A DNA stretch of 64,000 bases, taken from Acinetobacter gerneri DSM 14967 = CIP 107464 = MTCC 9824. Its GTDB lineage: Bacteria; Pseudomonadota; Gammaproteobacteria; Pseudomonadales; Moraxellaceae. Shown piece by piece: positions 62,573 to 64,000 of this stretch. The translations under genes and the position numbers were made by a program. Location of the stretch: the NCBI RefSeq assembly GCF_000368565.1, contig NZ_KB849544.1:157064-221063 (forward strand), in the 5' to 3' direction. Position 1 is the stretch's first letter. Each line of letters starts with the position of its first letter. The notes under the pieces were generated by a model. The model was given only the letters and a program-made list of their open reading frames with translations, was not told the DNA's origin and did not search any database.

Positions 62573-63811
62573 TTGGACAATATGGGACTTATCCAAAGTG
62601 TACGTGATTGGTCAGATCAATATCCATGGCTTGAAATGCTCACGTCATTAGCTATTTTATTGGCGGTGGCTTTTATCGCCAATTTTATTGCAAAACAAGT
62701 CGTTGTGCGCGGTATAAGAAAACTCATTACGCGCATGAAATTTAAACATAGCGATGTTATTTCTCAGCATAGTGTCATTCGCAGAATTGCCAATATTATT
62801 CCTGCGATCGTGATTATGAACGGGATTATTACCGTTCCACATCTTTCAGAAAAATTGATTGTGTTTGTACAAATGCTCTCTCAGGCATTTATTTTCTTAA
62901 CGATTGCACTGGCGATAAGTGAATTTTTAAGTGTTTTTAACATTATTTATCAACAAAATCCAAAATCTCGCAATAAGCCAATCAAAGGATATCTGCAGTT
63001 AGTCAAACTGATCATTTTTATTGTTTGTGCCTTGATGATCTTGGGTACATTCTTGAAAAAGGATGTCTTTACTTTGTTGGCTGGCTTTGGTGCAATGGCT
63101 GCCGTACTGATGTTGGTCTTTCAAAATACTATCTTATCCCTCGTCGCATCGGTACAGATTTCATCTTATGATACGATTCGAATCGGTGATTGGATTGAAA
63201 TTCCTTCTCTACATGCAGACGGTACTGTCATTGATATGTCATTACACTCTGTCACGATTGAAAACTTTGATAAAACCTTTACCACGATTCCAACCAATAA
63301 ATTGGTGACAGATACTTTTAAAAACTATCGTGGAATGCAGCAAATTGGTGCTAGACGTATCAAACGATCGATCTTTATTGATCAACAAAGCGTGCATTTC
63401 ATGGATCATGATGAATATCAAAAGCTTAAACGATTTTTATTACTAGATCATTATCTTGATGAAAAACAAAGTGAAATTTCTGCTTTTAACCAACAGCTAG
63501 AAGATGAGTCTGTCTATAATCAAAGACGCTTAACCAATTTGGGTACATTTAGGGCTTATATTGAGTTGTATCTTAGAAAACATCCAAATATCGCACAAAA
63601 TCAAACGATTATTGTCCGTCAGATGCAACCAACCAGTGAAGGTCTGCCTTTAGAAGTCTATGCCTTTACCAATACGACGGTTTGGAAAGATTATGAAGCG
63701 ATTCAATCGGATATCTTTGATCATTTATTTGCGATTATCCCTGAGTTTGGTTTGAAAATTTACCAAGCACCTTCAGGTTCGGATATGCAACAATTGATTC
63801 ATAAATCTTAA
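62573..63811 (+). CDS. YbdG-like mechanosensitive channel (MscS family)
   Basis: About 412 residues from a TTG at 62573, favoured because GAGG lies 9 nt upstream; ATG at 62582 is too far from it, and TTG 62549 has no site. The N-terminal TM region is followed by the MscS pore helix (LLAGFGAMAAVLMLVFQNTILSLVASVQIS) and the beta domain (IRIGDWIEIPSLHADGTVIDMSLHSVTI). The long C-terminal domain with inserts (QIGARRIKRSIFIDQQSV) is characteristic of YbdG. It releases osmolytes under hypo-osmotic stress. Confidence 0.85.
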   Translation: MDNMGLIQSVRDWSDQYPWLEMLTSLAILLAVAFIANFIAKQVVVRGIRKLITRMKFKHSDVISQHSVIRRIANIIPAIVIMNGIITVPHLSEKLIVFVQMLSQAFIFLTIALAISEFLSVFNIIYQQNPKSRNKPIKGYLQLVKLIIFIVCALMILGTFLKKDVFTLLAGFGAMAAVLMLVFQNTILSLVASVQISSYDTIRIGDWIEIPSLHADGTVIDMSLHSVTIENFDKTFTTIPTNKLVTDTFKNYRGMQQIGARRIKRSIFIDQQSVHFMDHDEYQKLKRFLLLDHYLDEKQSEISAFNQQLEDESVYNQRRLTNLGTFRAYIELYLRKHPNIAQNQTIIVRQMQPTSEGLPLEVYAFTNTTVWKDYEAIQSDIFDHLFAIIPEFGLKIYQAPSGSDMQQLIHKS

Positions 63812-64000
63812 ATGATAAGACGATGTTTTTGATCAGATTATCACTAGACTAAATGTTTAGTGGTAATCACACTATTATCTAGTTTGTTCCCTCTCTAGCA
63901 CTAAATTGCTTGCTCACTATACCTATAAAACATTCCATCATTCCCTATTATTTATCGTCTTCTATCCCTTAAATAATCGTATTTATTCTCTTAAGACATC
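63812..64000. other. Right edge, no gene seen
   Basis: About 190 bp without an open frame. It contains the imperfect inverted pair TCACTAGACTAAATG and AGTGGTAATCACAC, too weak to call. Confidence 0.3.

Overview
The window looks like chromosomal DNA of an Acinetobacter species (inference). It is AT-rich and carries genes typical of that genus: plsB, cysK, a BapA-type giant adhesin, xseA/xseB, the oxygen-linked methionine synthase pair mesX/mesD, sstT, and XerC/XerD (dif-type) sites of the Acinetobacter form. I saw no rRNA, tRNA or CRISPR array.

Layout. 1-5 kb: start of plsB (minus), cysK, a TetR regulator and an acetyl-CoA hydrolase/CoA-transferase. 5.2-11.2 kb: a ~1990-residue secreted adhesin with 12 Ig-like repeats and a perfect CRP/Vfr-type palindrome upstream. 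11.2-13.5 kb: xseB, xseA and a DUF333/I78-type lipoprotein. 13.5-17.8 kb: an island of orphan genes and fragments that resembles polymorphic-toxin immunity clusters, without a toxin. 18-26.5 kb: metabolic and transport genes (UDG-like protein, EamA transporter divergent from a MocR regulator, methyltransferase, phospholipase D-like lipoprotein, frmA, tyrB). 27-31.3 kb: a probable Fur-regulated operon of a TonB-dependent haem-type receptor, an EF-hand protein and a DUF6607 protein. 31.5-36.2 kb: LD-carboxypeptidase, cupin, a second MocR regulator, an orphan AT-rich gene and two tiny genes. 36.4-41.6 kb: mesX-mesD-flavin reductase-TSUP, bracketed by a ~230-bp inverted repeat and containing a MITE-like element.

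42.6-55 kb is the most unusual part. A complete ~6.6 kb filamentous phage (Rep_trans initiator, ssDNA-binding-like protein, small zinc-finger protein, major coat, pIII-like, pVI-like, Zot) lies in tandem with a ~2.3 kb satellite-like element. The satellite keeps relatives of the phage repressor and early genes and the N-terminal part of Rep. It has no coat or Zot genes and carries a multi-TM protein, a HEAT-repeat protein and a 44-aa protein as cargo. Three ~150-bp hairpin regions separate these units, each holding two inverted dif-like sites as in CTXphi attP. The last one ends in a perfect dif site. Immediately to the right are a toxin-antitoxin module between inverted XerCD sites, a second small module, and an IS1202-type insertion sequence placed exactly 5 bp from a XerC arm with a 5-bp target duplication.

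56-64 kb: a BigR/YgaV-like ArsR regulator and SulP transporter, sstT, a YoaK/DUF1275 protein, a DUF2058 protein, an alpha-hydroxy-acid oxidising enzyme and a YbdG-like MscS channel. Assignments rest on reading motifs by eye. No database search was available.
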